This document shows positions 1 through 8,716 of a stretch of DNA of 34,150 nt, piece by piece. The notes under the pieces are model-generated. The model ran no database searches. It was not told the DNA's origin and was given only the letters and a program-made list of their open reading frames with translations. A program made the translations under genes and the position numbers. Numbering within the stretch: position 1 is the stretch's first letter; each line of letters begins with the position of its first letter. This DNA comes from Chryseobacterium gleum (GTDB lineage Bacteria; Bacteroidota; Bacteroidia; NS11-12g; UBA955), in the NCBI GenBank assembly GCA_945870885.1, contig CAMBTR010000006.1, positions 1 through 34,150 of the forward strand, in the 5' to 3' direction.

Positions 1-2
1 GT

Positions 3-809
3 TTGATTTGGGAAGCCAAAGAAAAAGATGGCAACACTTGGTTGAATGAGAGTTTCGCGTTGCCTTTGGAAGCGATGGAAGCGGAGACGGAGAAATCTAG
101 CGAGCGCGATCGTTCACGGGAGGTGCTTCATTCGATGCTTTCTATGGTGACAGAGGGGTTTTGGAAAACGGGGAAATCGTATCGTATAGAAACCCAATTG
201 GAGTTTGAGCGCAGCAGTGGTTTGGGTAGTTCAAGCACAATGGTAGCCAACTTTGCGAGATTCGCGGGGCTTGATGCGCAGTTAGTGCAGCAAAAGGTAT
301 TTGGCGGTAGCGGTTATGATGTGGCCTTGGCGGAGTTGGGCAAAGGATTGGTTTTTTGGAAAAATGGGGAGGTTGCGAATTGGGATAAATGGAGTTTGTC
401 ATCCGACCTTACGAGTAAATGGAAAATCGTTTTCTTGGGCAAAAAGCAAAATAGCAGAAGTGCGTTAAGCGATGTGAAAGCCAAGCTAACTGCGATGAAA
501 AATGATGATTTCTTGATGCGTCAGTTGCAACAAGTGTGTGCAGCGGTAAAATTGGCCGACCAAGTGCCGATGTTAGAAGCGGGCTTGGAAATGTGGCAGG
601 CCATTTTGGCGATGAGTTTGGAACTTGAAACGCCATACCAGCATTTTAAATTTCAACCCTTAAAAGGGGGACTTTGCAAGTGGTTAGGCGCTTGGGGTGG
701 AGATATGTTATTGATCAATGATGTTTTTGCCGAGAGCGAGCAAGATGCATTGAAGAAATTCCAAACGGTTTCTTGGAATGATATTATTTTGAATCAAAGG
801 ACTTTTTAA
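3..809 (+). CDS. GHMP kinase, GYDIA-type (5' end probably truncated by the window edge)
   Basis: Protein has the GHMP ATP-binding signature (ERSSGLGSSSTMVANFA) and a GGSGYDVA motif; sits directly before mvaD and mevalonate kinase. The typical N-terminal start is missing, so the gene likely begins upstream of position 1. Confidence 0.85.
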   Translation: MIWEAKEKDGNTWLNESFALPLEAMEAETEKSSERDRSREVLHSMLSMVTEGFWKTGKSYRIETQLEFERSSGLGSSSTMVANFARFAGLDAQLVQQKVFGGSGYDVALAELGKGLVFWKNGEVANWDKWSLSSDLTSKWKIVFLGKKQNSRSALSDVKAKLTAMKNDDFLMRQLQQVCAAVKLADQVPMLEAGLEMWQAILAMSLELETPYQHFKFQPLKGGLCKWLGAWGGDMLLINDVFAESEQDALKKFQTVSWNDIILNQRTF

Positions 810-819
810 ATTGAGGCAA

Positions 820-1887
820 ATGGATAATAATGTGACATCAATTCGTGTGGGTTACCAGTGTCCATCGAACATCGCTTTGGTGAAATATTGGGGTAAAAAA
901 GAGGGCGGTGTTCAATTGCCAGCCAATCCAAGTATCAGTTGGAGTTTGGGTGATTTGTATGCCTCTACGGTTGTACAAGCCATGCCTCGGGAAAATGACC
1001 AAGCATTTGTATTTACCCTTGCCGGTGAGTCGAAGCCGTCGTTTGAGCCCAAAATTGCCAGTTTTTTGACAAAAATAGCATCAGACTGTCCTTGGTTGTC
1101 GGACTATACGTTATTGATCGATTCCCAAAACAATTTCCCTCACGGCACGGGTATCGCGAGTTCAGCGGCCGGTTTTGGTGCATTGAGCCTATGTTTGGCG
1201 CATATCGAACAACTACTGTTGGGCGATACGTCCTTGCAGACAGAGGTTGGCGGAATGAGTTTTTGGCAACGTTCAAGCTATTTGTCGCGCATCGGTTCTG
1301 GTAGTGCTTGTCGTTCCATGTTTGCTAAACCTGCCGTTTGGGGTGAAACACCCGCAGTTGCTGATAGTAGCGATTTATTTGCCGTTGAATTGGATTTTGA
1401 AACGCATCCCAGCCTATCCAATTGGAAAGATGTGGTTTTGATTGTTGACGATGGCGAAAAGTCGGTGAGTAGCTCGGCCGGACATGCTTTGCTTGCGAAT
1501 CATCCTTATGCCGAAGCTCGGTTTAGTCAGGCGCAGAAGAATTTAGAAGGCATCGCATTGTCGATGAAGAATGGCGATGTAAAATCGTTTATCGAAATTG
1601 TTGAATCGGAGGCGTTGCAGCTGCATAGCATGATGATGACGTCGATTCCGTATTACGTGTTGATGCGACCCAATACCTTGGCGATTATCGAAGAAATATG
1701 GCGTTTCCGCGAACAAACGGGCTTGTCGATTTGCTTCACTTTGGATGCTGGAGCCAATGTTCACTTCCTTTACGATGGAAACATCGAACAGACAGTGATG
1801 AACTTTGTGAATAATACGTTGTTACCTTATTGCAAAAATGGACAGTATCTTTGTAGCAATATAGGGAAAAGCCCTAATCAATTGTAA
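820..1887 (+). CDS. mvaD: diphosphomevalonate decarboxylase
   Basis: NIALVKYWGKK, PANPSISWSLG, FPHGTGIASSAAGFGAL and RIGSGSACRSMF motifs typical of the family; ATG at 820 preferred over TTG at 811. Confidence 0.93.
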   Translation: MDNNVTSIRVGYQCPSNIALVKYWGKKEGGVQLPANPSISWSLGDLYASTVVQAMPRENDQAFVFTLAGESKPSFEPKIASFLTKIASDCPWLSDYTLLIDSQNNFPHGTGIASSAAGFGALSLCLAHIEQLLLGDTSLQTEVGGMSFWQRSSYLSRIGSGSACRSMFAKPAVWGETPAVADSSDLFAVELDFETHPSLSNWKDVVLIVDDGEKSVSSSAGHALLANHPYAEARFSQAQKNLEGIALSMKNGDVKSFIEIVESEALQLHSMMMTSIPYYVLMRPNTLAIIEEIWRFREQTGLSICFTLDAGANVHFLYDGNIEQTVMNFVNNTLLPYCKNGQYLCSNIGKSPNQL

Positions 1888-1890
1888 ACA

Positions 1891-2841
1891 ATGGGGGAAA
1901 TGATAAAAGACTCACTTTATTACGCCAAGATTCTCTTGTTTGGCGAATATGGTATCATCGAAAATTCGATGGGTTTGAGCATTCCGTATCATTTTTTTAA
2001 AGGCAATTTTGATTTTGCGTCTGAGCCCAATGAAGTGCAGAAGGATTCGAATGAGAGCATCAAGGAGTTCGTATCTCATTTAGAGTCGTTGCGCAATGCT
2101 GGCGATCTTCCTTGCGCCTTAGATTTCACTCGGTTACATGCCGATTTAGAATCGGGTTTATTTTTTGATAGTAGCATTCCTCAGGGGTTTGGTGTAGGCA
2201 GTTCTGGTGCTTTGGTGGCAGCGGTTTACGCTAAATATGCGGTTTCACGTGTGACCCAGTCGGATGTGATGTTGGGCGACAACTTGAAGGAACTCAAACT
2301 GACATTGGCCAAGTTGGAGTCGTTTTTTCACGGAAAAAGCTCTGGTTTGGATCCATTGATTTGTTACTTGAATTTGCCGATTCTTATTAAAGGTCAGGGC
2401 GATTTGGGTACTGTAGGCATCCCAACGGAGAATGCAGAAGGCAAGGGCGCTATCTTTTTGATGAATTCGGGTTCGCCAGGAAAAACCCAAAATATGGTTT
2501 CGATATTCTTGAATCGTTTGAAGGACGATGGATTTAGGAATATGGTGAAGACCCAGTTGAAGAAGCAGAACGACGATTGTGTGACATCGTTCTTGAAAGG
2601 TGATACTTCTCAGTTGTTTGGTCATTTGAAAGGCTTGTCTCAGTTGTTGTTGGATAACTTTAGGCCCATGATTCCAGATCATTTTGAAAAGGTGTGGCGC
2701 GAAGGCATTGATAGCGGCGATTATTACTTGAAATTGTGTGGCAGTGGTGGAGGTGGATTTATATTGGGCTTTACCCAGGACTTTGAAAAAGCGCAATCCT
2801 TGTTGAAAGCGCATAAGTTGCAGGTGATTTACAAAATGTAA
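1891..2841 (+). CDS. mevalonate kinase-like GHMP kinase
   Basis: YYAKILLFGEYGII, PQGFGVGSSGALVAAVY, FHGKSSGLDPLICYL and KLCGSGGGGFILGF motifs. Confidence 0.88.
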   Translation: MGEMIKDSLYYAKILLFGEYGIIENSMGLSIPYHFFKGNFDFASEPNEVQKDSNESIKEFVSHLESLRNAGDLPCALDFTRLHADLESGLFFDSSIPQGFGVGSSGALVAAVYAKYAVSRVTQSDVMLGDNLKELKLTLAKLESFFHGKSSGLDPLICYLNLPILIKGQGDLGTVGIPTENAEGKGAIFLMNSGSPGKTQNMVSIFLNRLKDDGFRNMVKTQLKKQNDDCVTSFLKGDTSQLFGHLKGLSQLLLDNFRPMIPDHFEKVWREGIDSGDYYLKLCGSGGGGFILGFTQDFEKAQSLLKAHKLQVIYKM

Positions 2842-2848
2842 TCACTCG

Positions 2849-3745
2849 ATGCTAGGAATTCGAAAAAAACACATTACCAGATTTTTGCTGTTGTTGGGGA
2901 TTGTACGATGGTATAATTTGGCCCTAATTGCGGCTTCGCAGTATTTGTTGTTTTGGTTAACGTTCTCGGATCATCAATTGGGCAGGGTTTTTTACGATGT
3001 CAAGTTGCATTGCATCGTGGCGGCAAGTCTATTTTCTGTCGCCGCGGCCTTTATCATCAATGCCTTTTACGATGTGGACAAGGACTTGGTGAACAAGCCA
3101 AAGCAGGTGGTAATTGGGAAGCTCTTGGGGGAGTCGAGTTTGCTCAATTTATACGTGGTTTTGAACTTTTTTGCCGTGGGTTTTGCTATGATGGCATCCA
3201 TTCGGGTGATGGTGTTTTTTGTGTGTTATACAGCGTTTTGTTGGTTTCACAGCCACAAATTGCAGAAAATGCCGGTAATCCGCGAGATTTCTGCCAGCCT
3301 ACTCACAATGATTCCACTGATTGCAATTTGGTTTCATTTTGGGCATTGGCATTGGGGGATGTTTTATTACATGGGTAGTTTGGGGATTTTGTTATTCACG
3401 AGGGAAGTGGTGAAGGACATGGCCGGACATAAGGGCAATTTGATTTTTGGATACCAAACTGTAGTTGTTGTTGCCGGTGTGAAAACTGCGAGATGGGGGT
3501 TGGTGGCGATGAATACAGGCTTTTTTGTTATGTATTGGGCGTTGAATTGGATTCAAATGGTAGATCCTGTTTTACCCAATTGGCATCCGGATTATTATTT
3601 GATTATCTCTGGGGTTTCCTTGTTTACGGCGTTTTGGGTTTCATGGTCGATGTTTTTTATTCGAGATGATTCCAAAATTGTTGTGATGGATGTTTTCTTG
3701 AAGTTGGGCGTGGTGATTCATTTGCTGAGTATCGTTACTCAGTAG
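2849..3745 (+). CDS. UbiA-family prenyltransferase, likely geranylgeranylglycerol-phosphate geranylgeranyltransferase-type
   Basis: Multi-TM protein with NAFYDVDKDLVNKP (UbiA NDxxDxxxD-like) and REVVKDMAGHKGN (second Asp-rich motif); adjacent to mevalonate genes. Confidence 0.85.
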   Translation: MLGIRKKHITRFLLLLGIVRWYNLALIAASQYLLFWLTFSDHQLGRVFYDVKLHCIVAASLFSVAAAFIINAFYDVDKDLVNKPKQVVIGKLLGESSLLNLYVVLNFFAVGFAMMASIRVMVFFVCYTAFCWFHSHKLQKMPVIREISASLLTMIPLIAIWFHFGHWHWGMFYYMGSLGILLFTREVVKDMAGHKGNLIFGYQTVVVVAGVKTARWGLVAMNTGFFVMYWALNWIQMVDPVLPNWHPDYYLIISGVSLFTAFWVSWSMFFIRDDSKIVVMDVFLKLGVVIHLLSIVTQ

Positions 3746-3787
3746 TTTTGGAGGGAAGGCTACGGAATTAATTTGTAACTTGCGATA

Positions 3788-6250
3788 GTGACGGAGATTC
3801 AGACCCTTTTTGCGCATGTGTTGGTTCCGGTGCCGGTACCAAAGACCTATACGTATAGGGTTCCTCACGATTGGAACGATTGGATACACCAGGGATTGCG
3901 GGTGGCGGTTCAATTTGGACCTAAGAAGATTTATGCGGGGATTATATTGGAGTTGAGTGATTCGCCGCCGGAGGGATATCAAGCATCGTATATTTTGGAC
4001 GTGTTGGACGATGCGCCCATTGTGAATCACAAGCAGTTGCAGTTTTGGCGTTGGGTGGCAAAATACTACATGTGTTATTTGGGAGAGGTGATGGCAACGG
4101 CTTTGCCGGCCGGGTATCGACTTCAGAGTGAGACGAAGATCGTATTGCATCCCGATGCGGATTTGGAGGCCATAAGTAGGTCGGATGTTGAGGATTTGGA
4201 GTGGCAGATTTTGGAGTTGTTGGGAAAGAAGGATGGGATTTCGTTGGATGATATCCATCAGAAACTGGCCGTAAAAAATGTATTAAAGCATGTTAAGTCG
4301 TTGTATTTAAGGGGTTTGGTTGTGATGGAGGAGGAGTTGAAGGAAAATTATCGACCTAAGTTTGAGGAGTTTATACAGTTGTGTAGCATTTGGGAGGATT
4401 CGGAGTTGGCGAATTTGAGTTTGAATGCATTGGAGCGACGTGCACCGAAGCAGTATGAGGTGATGATGCATATTTTGGGGACGGGAAAGCGGGAGTTAAC
4501 GGTGGAGTCGATTGTGAAGGGTTTTGAGGTCGACAGGACGGTTTTGAAGCAGTTGGAGAAGAAGTTGATGATAGAGGTCGTGAAGCGCCGCCGCGATCAC
4601 CTTCAGGTGATCCGCGGCGGCGCGCAAGAATACCAACTCACCGAATCTCAGTCGCGGGCCCTTGGAATCATCCGTACTGGATTTGAAGAAAAACAGCCGG
4701 CCTTGCTATACGGGGTTACGGGATCGGGCAAAACCCATGTCTATATGGAGTTGGTGAAGGAGACGTTGGCGGCGGGGAAACAGGTGCTTTATTTGTTGCC
4801 AGAGGTTGCACTAACGGAGCATATGGTGGCTCGGATGGGTGCGTTTTTGCCGGTGGAAATTGGCGTTTGGCATCACTTTTATAGTTCTCACGAGAGGACG
4901 GAGTTGTACGATCGGATATTAAAGGATCAAATCCAATTTGTGGTGGGTACCAAAGGGGCAGTTTTTGCTCCTTTTTCTAATTTGGGGTTGATTGTGGTGG
5001 ATGAGGAGCATGAATCAACGTATAAGCAGTTTGATAAAAAGCCATTTTATCACGGTCGGGATTCGGCGTTTCAGTTGGCCAAGTATCATGGAGCCAATGT
5101 TTTGTTGGGTTCGGCCACGCCAAGTTATGAAATGCAGTTTGCCGTGCAGCAGCATCGTATGGTAATTGCCGAAATCACGGAGAAGTACGATGGCGGAAAA
5201 CCAGCTGAGTTGATGTATTTGAATATCGGCGAGTTGAAAAAAACGGGTCAGATGAATTCGTTGTTTTCCGAGCCGGTGAGGATGGCCATTCAGAAGGCGA
5301 TGGATGTGAAGCAGAAGGTGGTGGTGTATCACAATCGAAAGGGGTATGTGCCTTACATTGAGTGTGGGGATTGTGGGTTGACAACGCAGTGCAAGCATTG
5401 CGATATTTCGATGACCTATTATAAGAGTTCGGACAATCAGCGATGCAGTTATTGTGGGTTTCAGCAGCCGGTACCATCGAAATGTGTGGCCTGTGGTTCT
5501 CAGGATTTGAAGTTGAAGGGGACGGGCACGGAGAAGTTGGCCGAGGAATTGGGTCAGCTGTTTCCCAAGGCGAGGGTGGCGCGGTTTGACCAGCAGAGCA
5601 TGCGGAAGCGGGATGATTTTCAGAAGATTTTGACGGCGTTTGAGCGGGGTGATATTGACATTTTGGTTGGGACTCAGTTATTGTCGAAGGGGATTGATAT
5701 TGAGAATATCGGCTTGGTTGTGGTGCCGGATGCGGATATGTTGTTGCACATTCCTGATTTCAGGAGTCATGAACGGGCATTTCAGCAATTGCAGCAATTG
5801 AGTGGTAGGATAGGTCGCCGCGCGGAGCGCGGCGTGATGATGTTGCAGACATATCAACCGGAACATGAAGTACTGAAATCCATCAAAGCCGATGATTACC
5901 AAGGGTTGATGCAAGTGGAAATGGAGCAACGGGAAGCCTTCGGCTATCCGCCTTACACAAAGTTGATTAAGGTGGATGTGAAGCACATAGATGCACAAGT
6001 GGCGACCGAGGCCAGCCGTTGGCTGGCCGACCAATTGCGAAAGCAATTGGGGAACCTGGTGCTGGGGCCCCAGGTTCCGTCGGTCGCCCGCATAAAAAAC
6101 CGATTCATCCAGCAAATTGTCATCAAGGTCCCCCGAGAAACCGCCCAACTGAACGCTGCAAAATTCCTGTTGCAACAAGTTCGTGAAGCGGCCTTAGCGC
6201 ACAACACTTGGCGGTCGGTTCGCATCGACATTATCATCGATCCCAATTAA
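3788..6250 (+). CDS. priA: primosomal protein N' (replication restart helicase PriA)
   Basis: ALLYGVTGSGKTHVYMEL Walker A, VVDEEHE, LLGSATPSYE, Zn-binding CGDCGLTTQCKHCD...CSYCG...CVACGS, GTGTEKLAEEL, VLGPQVPSVARIKNRF C-terminus. GTG start. Confidence 0.96.
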   Translation: MTEIQTLFAHVLVPVPVPKTYTYRVPHDWNDWIHQGLRVAVQFGPKKIYAGIILELSDSPPEGYQASYILDVLDDAPIVNHKQLQFWRWVAKYYMCYLGEVMATALPAGYRLQSETKIVLHPDADLEAISRSDVEDLEWQILELLGKKDGISLDDIHQKLAVKNVLKHVKSLYLRGLVVMEEELKENYRPKFEEFIQLCSIWEDSELANLSLNALERRAPKQYEVMMHILGTGKRELTVESIVKGFEVDRTVLKQLEKKLMIEVVKRRRDHLQVIRGGAQEYQLTESQSRALGIIRTGFEEKQPALLYGVTGSGKTHVYMELVKETLAAGKQVLYLLPEVALTEHMVARMGAFLPVEIGVWHHFYSSHERTELYDRILKDQIQFVVGTKGAVFAPFSNLGLIVVDEEHESTYKQFDKKPFYHGRDSAFQLAKYHGANVLLGSATPSYEMQFAVQQHRMVIAEITEKYDGGKPAELMYLNIGELKKTGQMNSLFSEPVRMAIQKAMDVKQKVVVYHNRKGYVPYIECGDCGLTTQCKHCDISMTYYKSSDNQRCSYCGFQQPVPSKCVACGSQDLKLKGTGTEKLAEELGQLFPKARVARFDQQSMRKRDDFQKILTAFERGDIDILVGTQLLSKGIDIENIGLVVVPDADMLLHIPDFRSHERAFQQLQQLSGRIGRRAERGVMMLQTYQPEHEVLKSIKADDYQGLMQVEMEQREAFGYPPYTKLIKVDVKHIDAQVATEASRWLADQLRKQLGNLVLGPQVPSVARIKNRFIQQIVIKVPRETAQLNAAKFLLQQVREAALAHNTWRSVRIDIIIDPN
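4585..4623 (+). repeat. Intragenic palindrome A in priA: 17-bp stem with one bulged C, TTCA loop
   Basis: GCGCCGCCGCGATCACC (4585-4601) / TTCA / GGTGATCCGCGGCGGCGC (4606-4623); arms are reverse complements apart from one extra C. Confidence 0.95.
5816..5834 (+). repeat. Intragenic palindrome B in priA: 8-bp perfect stem, GGA loop
   Basis: CGCCGCGC (5816-5823) GGA GCGCGGCG (5827-5834), inside the GRIGRRAERGV coding segment. Confidence 0.9.
6001..6088 (+). repeat. Intragenic four-way-junction palindrome cluster C in priA
   Basis: Outer stem GGCGACCGA (6001-6009) / TCGGTCGCC (6080-6088) encloses GGCCAGCC-GTT-GGCTGGCC (6010-6028), CCAATTGC-GAAA-GCAATTGG (6031-6050) and GGAACCTGG-N10-CCAGGTTCC (6051-6078); all arms are perfect reverse complements. 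Confidence 0.95.
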
Positions 6251-6286
6251 TGACATTCCTCATCATTTTTTCCCAATTGGATGTCG

Positions 6287-6294
6287 TAAATTTG
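6287..6294 (+). promoter_or_regulatory. Candidate Bacteroidota -7 box TAAATTTG upstream of hppD
   Basis: Matches the TAnnTTTG consensus; 20 nt before ATG 6315. Confidence 0.4.
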
Positions 6295-6314
6295 TGAAAT
6301 CTTATCGTAACACC

Positions 6315-7439
6315 ATGGAAACATCAACCTTAGAAACTGTAGCCACCGATGTGGATTTTTTACCCTTAAATGGTACGGATCACTTGGAATTTTATGTGGG
6401 CAATGCCAAACAGAGCGCCTACTACTATCAAACAGCTTGGGGCTATAAGTTAGTTGCTTATGCTGGACCGGAAACAGGAGTGAGAGATCGCGCCAGTTAT
6501 GTGTTACAGCAAGATAAAATCCGTTTGGTTTTAACCACCTCTATGGATCCAAATAGCGAAGTGACAAAGCATCACGCGCAGCATGGCGATGGAGTGAAGT
6601 TTTTGAGCCTTTGGGTAGATGATGCAACGGCGAGTTTCAACGAAACAGTGAAGCGCGGTGCAAGGCCTTATATGGAGCCAACCACCTTGGAAGATGAGTT
6701 TGGAACTGTAGTGGTGAGTGGAATTTATACCTACGGAGAAACCGTTCACAAGTTTGTTGAGCGTAAAAATTATAAAGGTGCCTTTTTGCCAGGATTCAAA
6801 GCGGTTACCAACGCGATGGATGTAACCCCAGTGGGACTAAAATACGTGGATCACTGCGTGGGTAATGTTGAGTTGGGTAAAATGGATGAGTGGGTTGAGT
6901 TCTATGAGAATGTAATGGGATTTAAGTTGTTGTTGACCTTCGACGATAAGGACATCAGTACAGAATACAGCGCTTTGATGAGTAAGGTGGTGAGCAACGG
7001 AAACGGGTATGTTAAGTTCCCAATCAATGAGCCAGCCGATGGAAAAAAGAAGTCTCAAATTGAAGAGTATTTGGATTTTTATCGCGGCCCGGGTGTACAA
7101 CACATCGCCGTTGAAACCGATGATATCCTTGAAACGGTCGCCGATTTACGTCGTAGAGGCGTAGAATTCCTTTACGTTCCAGAAACCTACTACGATGATG
7201 TTTTGGATCGTGTGGGTGATATTCAAGAGGATTTAGAAGCGTTGAAAAAAATGAATATCCTTGTGGATCGTGATGATAGTGGGTACTTGTTGCAGATTTT
7301 CACCAAGCCGGTGGAAGATCGACCTACGTTGTTCTACGAAATCATCCAGCGTAAAGGTGCCAAGAGCTTCGGAAAAGGAAACTTTAAGGCCTTGTTCGAA
7401 AGCATTGAGCGCGAGCAAGCCAGCCGCGGAAACTTGTAA
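6315..7439 (+). CDS. hppD: 4-hydroxyphenylpyruvate dioxygenase
   Basis: Two-domain VOC protein with DHLEFYVGNA, YVDHCVGNV, GPGVQHIAVETDDI and SGYLLQIFTKPVEDRPTLFYEIIQRKG...FGKGNFKALFESIEREQ C-terminus. Confidence 0.95.
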   Translation: METSTLETVATDVDFLPLNGTDHLEFYVGNAKQSAYYYQTAWGYKLVAYAGPETGVRDRASYVLQQDKIRLVLTTSMDPNSEVTKHHAQHGDGVKFLSLWVDDATASFNETVKRGARPYMEPTTLEDEFGTVVVSGIYTYGETVHKFVERKNYKGAFLPGFKAVTNAMDVTPVGLKYVDHCVGNVELGKMDEWVEFYENVMGFKLLLTFDDKDISTEYSALMSKVVSNGNGYVKFPINEPADGKKKSQIEEYLDFYRGPGVQHIAVETDDILETVADLRRRGVEFLYVPETYYDDVLDRVGDIQEDLEALKKMNILVDRDDSGYLLQIFTKPVEDRPTLFYEIIQRKGAKSFGKGNFKALFESIEREQASRGNL

Positions 7440-7508
7440 TTAAGATACAAATTGCTTAGCTCATTAAGCAATCTATATTGAAATTTGCTTAATCTAAATA
7501 TCAAATAC

Positions 7509-7540
7509 ACGAGAAAGGCCCCATACGGGGCCTTTCTCGT
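7509..7540. terminator. Intrinsic terminator-like hairpin between convergent genes
   Basis: ACGAGAAAGGCCCC / ATAC / GGGGCCTTTCTCGT, 14-bp perfect stem, intergenic between convergent hppD and the 7563..8627 gene; no strong flanking U-tract. Confidence 0.75.
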
Positions 7541-7562
7541 TAAAAATAGGATGAAATTGGTA

Positions 7563-8627
7563 TTAGTTCGGGGTATTGAACTTGCTGGTGTCAATAGAAT
7601 AATGGCGACCTACTTTGTTGTTTTTAGCCATCAATTCTTTGATTTTGTTTAATTTCTCGATCATCTTTTCACCGTCTTTGGCATCGTAATCGTTAGCAAT
7701 TAAAGCATTGCAAGATTCGATTGCTTTATCGGGCATATCTAAAATAGTATACAGAACAGCATTATTATAATCACAAGCATATCTCAATTTGCGTTCTGAT
7801 TTTTCATCGGCGGCATACTTCGCACGAACGCCAGTCATGTATTCAATGCTACTCATCAACTCTGCACGTGTTGCAGCATCGATGCCATTGGCGGTTACCT
7901 TAGCAACGCTAGCCTTCATTTTTGCCATGTTGGCAACCCAAGCTTCGTTTTCAGGGTGCTTCTTAGAATCTGTTGTCCACAAACTCGCTTGGTCTGTGCT
8001 TACAGGAAAACCATATTTGTCGTTGATTGAGTAATTCAAACTGTTCAACCAAGATTCCATGTGCTCTTTCACTAATTTGTTAGAAATGGCCTGGCGGTTA
8101 TTGCTGAAGTATCTTTCTGCCTCAGAATAGCTGCTGAATTCCGGGCTTTTCCATTCCATTTTAGTGGTGCTGTTGCTGATTGTGCTGCGGTTGATCAACA
8201 CGTTGCTTTGCCAATCTTTGGCTGAGTAGGTTGCGCCAATACTATAGTTTACATTCGACCAATAGTAGTATCGAGTAGCGGTTATAACACCTTCTTTATT
8301 TTTGGTTTCTTCTTTGCGCTGGTCGATTTTCTGACCATCAAACATCAAATCATCAAAGTTTACCGTGAATTGTGCATGACCTCCGCCATATACTTTTTTC
8401 CAACCTTGAAGGTTTACGCGCTCTTCGATGGAAGAGGCCGACATTGCATTGGAAATAGTAGAAGGAACCTCAACGCGAACATTGTAAGTTCTCCAGGTGC
8501 TGTCCAACGGAGTTGAAGGCAAGTCACGGTATTGGTATGGCACGAATACGCGATCTAAGTCGATTTTTTGGGCTGTTCCTAAACCAGTCAATAACGTGGT
8601 TAAGGCAATGATAAACTGTTTTTTCAT
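7563..8627 (-). CDS. Secreted/periplasmic protein of unknown function
   Basis: Signal peptide MKKQFIIALTTLLTGLGTAQ; long single ORF; no family recognised. ATG at 8627 preferred over the ORF-track TTG at 8636. Confidence 0.75.
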   Translation of the reverse strand: MKKQFIIALTTLLTGLGTAQKIDLDRVFVPYQYRDLPSTPLDSTWRTYNVRVEVPSTISNAMSASSIEERVNLQGWKKVYGGGHAQFTVNFDDLMFDGQKIDQRKEETKNKEGVITATRYYYWSNVNYSIGATYSAKDWQSNVLINRSTISNSTTKMEWKSPEFSSYSEAERYFSNNRQAISNKLVKEHMESWLNSLNYSINDKYGFPVSTDQASLWTTDSKKHPENEAWVANMAKMKASVAKVTANGIDAATRAELMSSIEYMTGVRAKYAADEKSERKLRYACDYNNAVLYTILDMPDKAIESCNALIANDYDAKDGEKMIEKLNKIKELMAKNNKVGRHYSIDTSKFNTPN

Positions 8628-8716
8628 GAACTGCAAAATTCGTTATTGTTTCTTGAATTATTCATCAGACGATTGTCAAACTATGTTGAATTTGATGAAA
8701 AATGGATTTCCGTCGC

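Noticed and set aside
142-402. Many short antisense or shadow ORFs in the track (e.g. 142..402, 2245..2814, 25047..25682, 31477..32064)
   Set aside because: They lie opposite or out of frame with clearly conserved genes and have no recognisable motifs; typical shadow ORFs.
6001-6088. The priA cluster as a tRNA or a simple palindromic-element insertion (Rickettsia RPE-like)
   Set aside because: No anticodon arm, T-loop or CCA-type features, and conserved PriA residues (VLGP, ARIKNR) are encoded within it, so a clean insertion is unlikely, although alignment is needed.
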